Below, one piece after another: positions 61,847 through 64,000 of a stretch of 64,000 nucleotides of DNA. Source of the DNA: Pandoraea horticolens (lineage in GTDB: Bacteria > Pseudomonadota > Gammaproteobacteria > Burkholderiales > Burkholderiaceae); NCBI RefSeq assembly GCF_902459555.1, contig NZ_CABPSM010000003.1:1-64000 (forward strand), given 5' to 3'. The notes under the pieces were generated by a model. The model was given only the letters and a program-made list of their open reading frames with translations. It did not search any database and was not told the origin of the DNA. The position numbers and the translations under genes are program-made. Within the stretch, counting starts at the first letter, position 1. Each line of letters starts with the position of its first letter.

Positions 61847-64000
61847 TCAGTTGCCGGGTATACCGATCGGCGGGACGCTGTTTGGCGCCTCAGGCCGAGC
61901 GACCGGGGATGCGTCGATCTTACTCTTATTGCCGCTGGACTGTCCGATGACCGGATTGTCCCAGGAACCGGTCACATGATAGGTCGTCGAGAGCGTACGC
62001 GAGAGCTGCTCGCCCAACGCCAGTTGCGCAAAGAACGAGCCGATGCCCAGCGCGGGGTTGACGATGGCCCACGCGAGCGACGCCGACGCCGCATTGATCT
62101 TCGGCAGCACCAGCACGTTCAGGTCCTGCGTCTCGCGGGCGAGGTCGGTGTGCCCGTTGATCTTGATCGTCGCCGTACTGGAATTGATGGTCAGATCATC
62201 GGTGTTCGCCACACCGGCTTGCATGGTGGCATTGCCTTCGATGCTGTCGAACGGCAGGCCGCTGCCGATCACGCTGTTGAAGTCGAACGTCAGGATCTTG
62301 GCGAGCGTCTGCACCGACAGAATGCCCAGCAGCTTGGCCAGTCCGGGGTCGGCCTTCAGAATCTGCCCGCGCTTGAGGTCGATCGCGACCTTGCCGCCGA
62401 GCGTGGGGTAATCGATGGCGTCGGGGCCGCCGCGCCAGCCGAAGCGGCCCGAGACGGTGCCCGAGCCGTCCTTGAGGGTCTTGGGCAGGCCCAGACGATC
62501 AAGCAGCCCGCCCGCGTCCTTTACATTGAGATTGAAGTCGAGCACCGTGCGCCGAGGCACATCGTCGTCACTGCCTGCTGCCGCCGTGCGGCGGCGCGAC
62601 GTGCGCCAGTTGCCCTTGACGTCGAGCGTGGCGGCGCTGTTGCTCAGTTCCAGCTTGGTGAGCTGCCACACGGGCACACCGTCCTCGACATCGTTGTACG
62701 CGTTCAATTGCAGGCGGCCCAGCGGTTTGTTGCGCAGCACGAAATCGTTGGCGACGAGATCGATGGCCGGGAATTCGTCGCTCGGCTCGTCGAGAACTTG
62801 CGTGAGCACATCGCTGCCTTGGTCTTCGCGCGGGATCACCAGTTTCGCCAGCCGTGCGCGGATGGCGCCCGACGGGTTCTTCGCATCCGGGGCATGCCAT
62901 TCGGCGAAGCCGGAGACCAATTCGGACGCCAGGCTCACCTGCCAGTCTCGATCACTGCGCTGGGCCCCCACAACCAGTTCCGGCCACTGACGCGACATCA
63001 GGCGCACCTGCCTGGCATGCAGCGCCAGACGCGTCGGCAGGTAAGGCGTGATCGCCCCGAACTCGTCGCGTGCGGCGGCTGCCGTGGAGGCGGGAGCGGT
63101 GCCGGGCGCGGGCGGCGTGCCTTGTGCGCCGGGCGTGACCGCATCGCTGCTGAGCGCCGCGATCACACCGCGCCACGCGTCCACGTCGAGCGTATCGAAC
63201 TGGGCGGCGACCTGCACGCCCTCGCGCGGGGCCGGCACCGGCTGGTTGATGCCGATACCGCCGCGCAGCACTTCGACGTGTCCGCTATTGCCGCTGGCAC
63301 GTTGCTGAACGTAGTTGCCCTGCACACTGCCGATGGCGAAGTCGAGCGTATCGATGCGACGCCCGCCTGGGTTCGCCTGCGGGCGCAACGTGAAGCGTGC
63401 GGGCAGCGCCGTCTCGGCGCTCTTGCCGAGCGGTGAGGGCAGGTTCACGGCCAGACCGGCGAGTGTGGATTGCACGGCCACATCGGTCATGCCCTGACGC
63501 ACCGTGACCGCTGCGGTGTAGGGCGTGCTGCCCGTCATGCGCTTGGCCAATTGCGCCAGCGTGGCGTTCTCACGGTTCTCACGCAGTCCCTGCGCGCTCA
63601 TCGTGCCGTTGATGTTCAGGGCGATGGTGCCGTCGTCGCGGCTGCCGCCCGAGGCGCGGACGTCGCCGCCGAGGAACGTGCCGCGCAGATTGTCGAGCGA
63701 GATGCCGCGTTCGGTGAAGGCCAGTTCGCCGTCCACCGCACCGAAGGCCGGCAGCCCGCTGAGCAGCGTGACATCGTTGCGCAGGAACCGCGCGCGTCCT
63801 GTGACCTTCGTGCGGTCGGTGTGCTCCAGCGGCATTGACAACTGCATCGCCAGCTGCGTTGTGCCGCTCGCGCGCGTCTCGTCGGTGAAGTCGCCGATCC
63901 AGTGGCCTATCGGGCTGCTGTTCAGGTACTTCACGAAATCTGCGGCCGGGCCGCGTGCGTCGCCCTTGAGGGTGAGCACCGAGTTGTCTTGTCCGATGTC
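61847..64000 (-). CDS. YhdP-family AsmA-like protein, C-terminal part (partial, runs off right edge)
   Basis: About 717 codons are visible. The frame stays open to the last base (…GQDNSVLTLKGD), so the start lies outside. The region contains repeated beta-strand units of the bridge-like AsmA/DUF3971 type (GRFGWRGGPDAIDYPTLGGK) and a conserved ending with LSRTLSTTYHVTGSWDNPVI. YhdP is an inner-membrane-anchored periplasmic protein implicated in phospholipid transport to the outer membrane; the full protein is about 1,270-1,400 residues, so roughly half is here. It lies upstream of the amidase and tldD on the same strand. Confidence 0.88.
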   Translation of the reverse strand, partial: DIGQDNSVLTLKGDARGPAADFVKYLNSSPIGHWIGDFTDETRASGTTQLAMQLSMPLEHTDRTKVTGRARFLRNDVTLLSGLPAFGAVDGELAFTERGISLDNLRGTFLGGDVRASGGSRDDGTIALNINGTMSAQGLRENRENATLAQLAKRMTGSTPYTAAVTVRQGMTDVAVQSTLAGLAVNLPSPLGKSAETALPARFTLRPQANPGGRRIDTLDFAIGSVQGNYVQQRASGNSGHVEVLRGGIGINQPVPAPREGVQVAAQFDTLDVDAWRGVIAALSSDAVTPGAQGTPPAPGTAPASTAAAARDEFGAITPYLPTRLALHARQVRLMSRQWPELVVGAQRSDRDWQVSLASELVSGFAEWHAPDAKNPSGAIRARLAKLVIPREDQGSDVLTQVLDEPSDEFPAIDLVANDFVLRNKPLGRLQLNAYNDVEDGVPVWQLTKLELSNSAATLDVKGNWRTSRRRTAAAGSDDDVPRRTVLDFNLNVKDAGGLLDRLGLPKTLKDGSGTVSGRFGWRGGPDAIDYPTLGGKVAIDLKRGQILKADPGLAKLLGILSVQTLAKILTFDFNSVIGSGLPFDSIEGNATMQAGVANTDDLTINSSTATIKINGHTDLARETQDLNVLVLPKINAASASLAWAIVNPALGIGSFFAQLALGEQLSRTLSTTYHVTGSWDNPVIGQSSGNKSKIDASPVARPEAPNSVPPIGIPGN

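Overview
The window is high-GC, densely coded DNA from a beta-proteobacterium of the Burkholderiaceae. Gene content and protein style (aldarate catabolism with a FadR-type regulator, ftrABCD, egtBD, a Burkholderia-type porin, split glcD/glcE) most resemble Pandoraea or a close Burkholderia relative. The genus is an inference from family resemblance, not from any search.

Layout. 1-6800: the first bases of a repeat-protein paralog, an isochorismatase-like hydrolase, argC with a divergent LysR regulator, a class C beta-lactamase-like serine hydrolase, and a MerR-TipAS-methyltransferase fusion behind its own palindromic promoter. 6800-22740: an aldarate (glucarate/galactarate) catabolic region. 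It holds a GntR/FadR regulator, porin, enolase-superfamily dehydratase, four-gene ABC transporter, 2,5-dioxovalerate dehydrogenase, 5-dehydro-4-deoxyglucarate dehydratase and galactarate dehydratase, interrupted by a COG4315 protein and an ECF sigma/anti-sigma pair. A shared GTCAT-N3-ATGAC-like motif recurs at its promoters. 22780-32800: nitrate-reductase-associated protein, AbgT transporter, a small protein plus heme-oxygenase-like enzyme pair, an EamA exporter, ergothioneine genes egtB-egtD and a broken chrA.

32870-37060 is a decayed accessory island beside tRNA-Leu(TAA). It has a half tRNA-Leu, an integrase remnant, an antitoxin with a 5'-truncated toxin, a gene for a protein of eight tandem 62-residue helix-turn-helix-like repeats, and an internally deleted alpha/beta-hydrolase. 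The 5' end of the repeat gene and its upstream region recur almost exactly at the left edge of the window, so this locus has at least two family members in direct orientation about 36 kb apart. This repeat protein is the best candidate for something undescribed: it looks like a modular nucleic-acid-binding protein with a disordered, effector-like N-terminus.

37100-64000 is core genome: cytochrome c, a polar amino-acid ABC transporter with an Lrp/AsnC regulator nearby, the ftrABCD iron-uptake operon, ubiA, proC, yggS, glutathione peroxidase, a MocR-type regulator, an FAD-oxidase operon (D-lactate dehydrogenase-like, glcD, an embedded K+ channel, glcE, no glcF), a PduO-type adenosyltransferase, aroG, tldD, a nitrilase-family amidase and part of yhdP. 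Upstream of aroG lies a full ribosome-mediated attenuator: promoter, 26-residue leader peptide with a Phe/Tyr run, complementary antiterminator segment and a rho-independent terminator.
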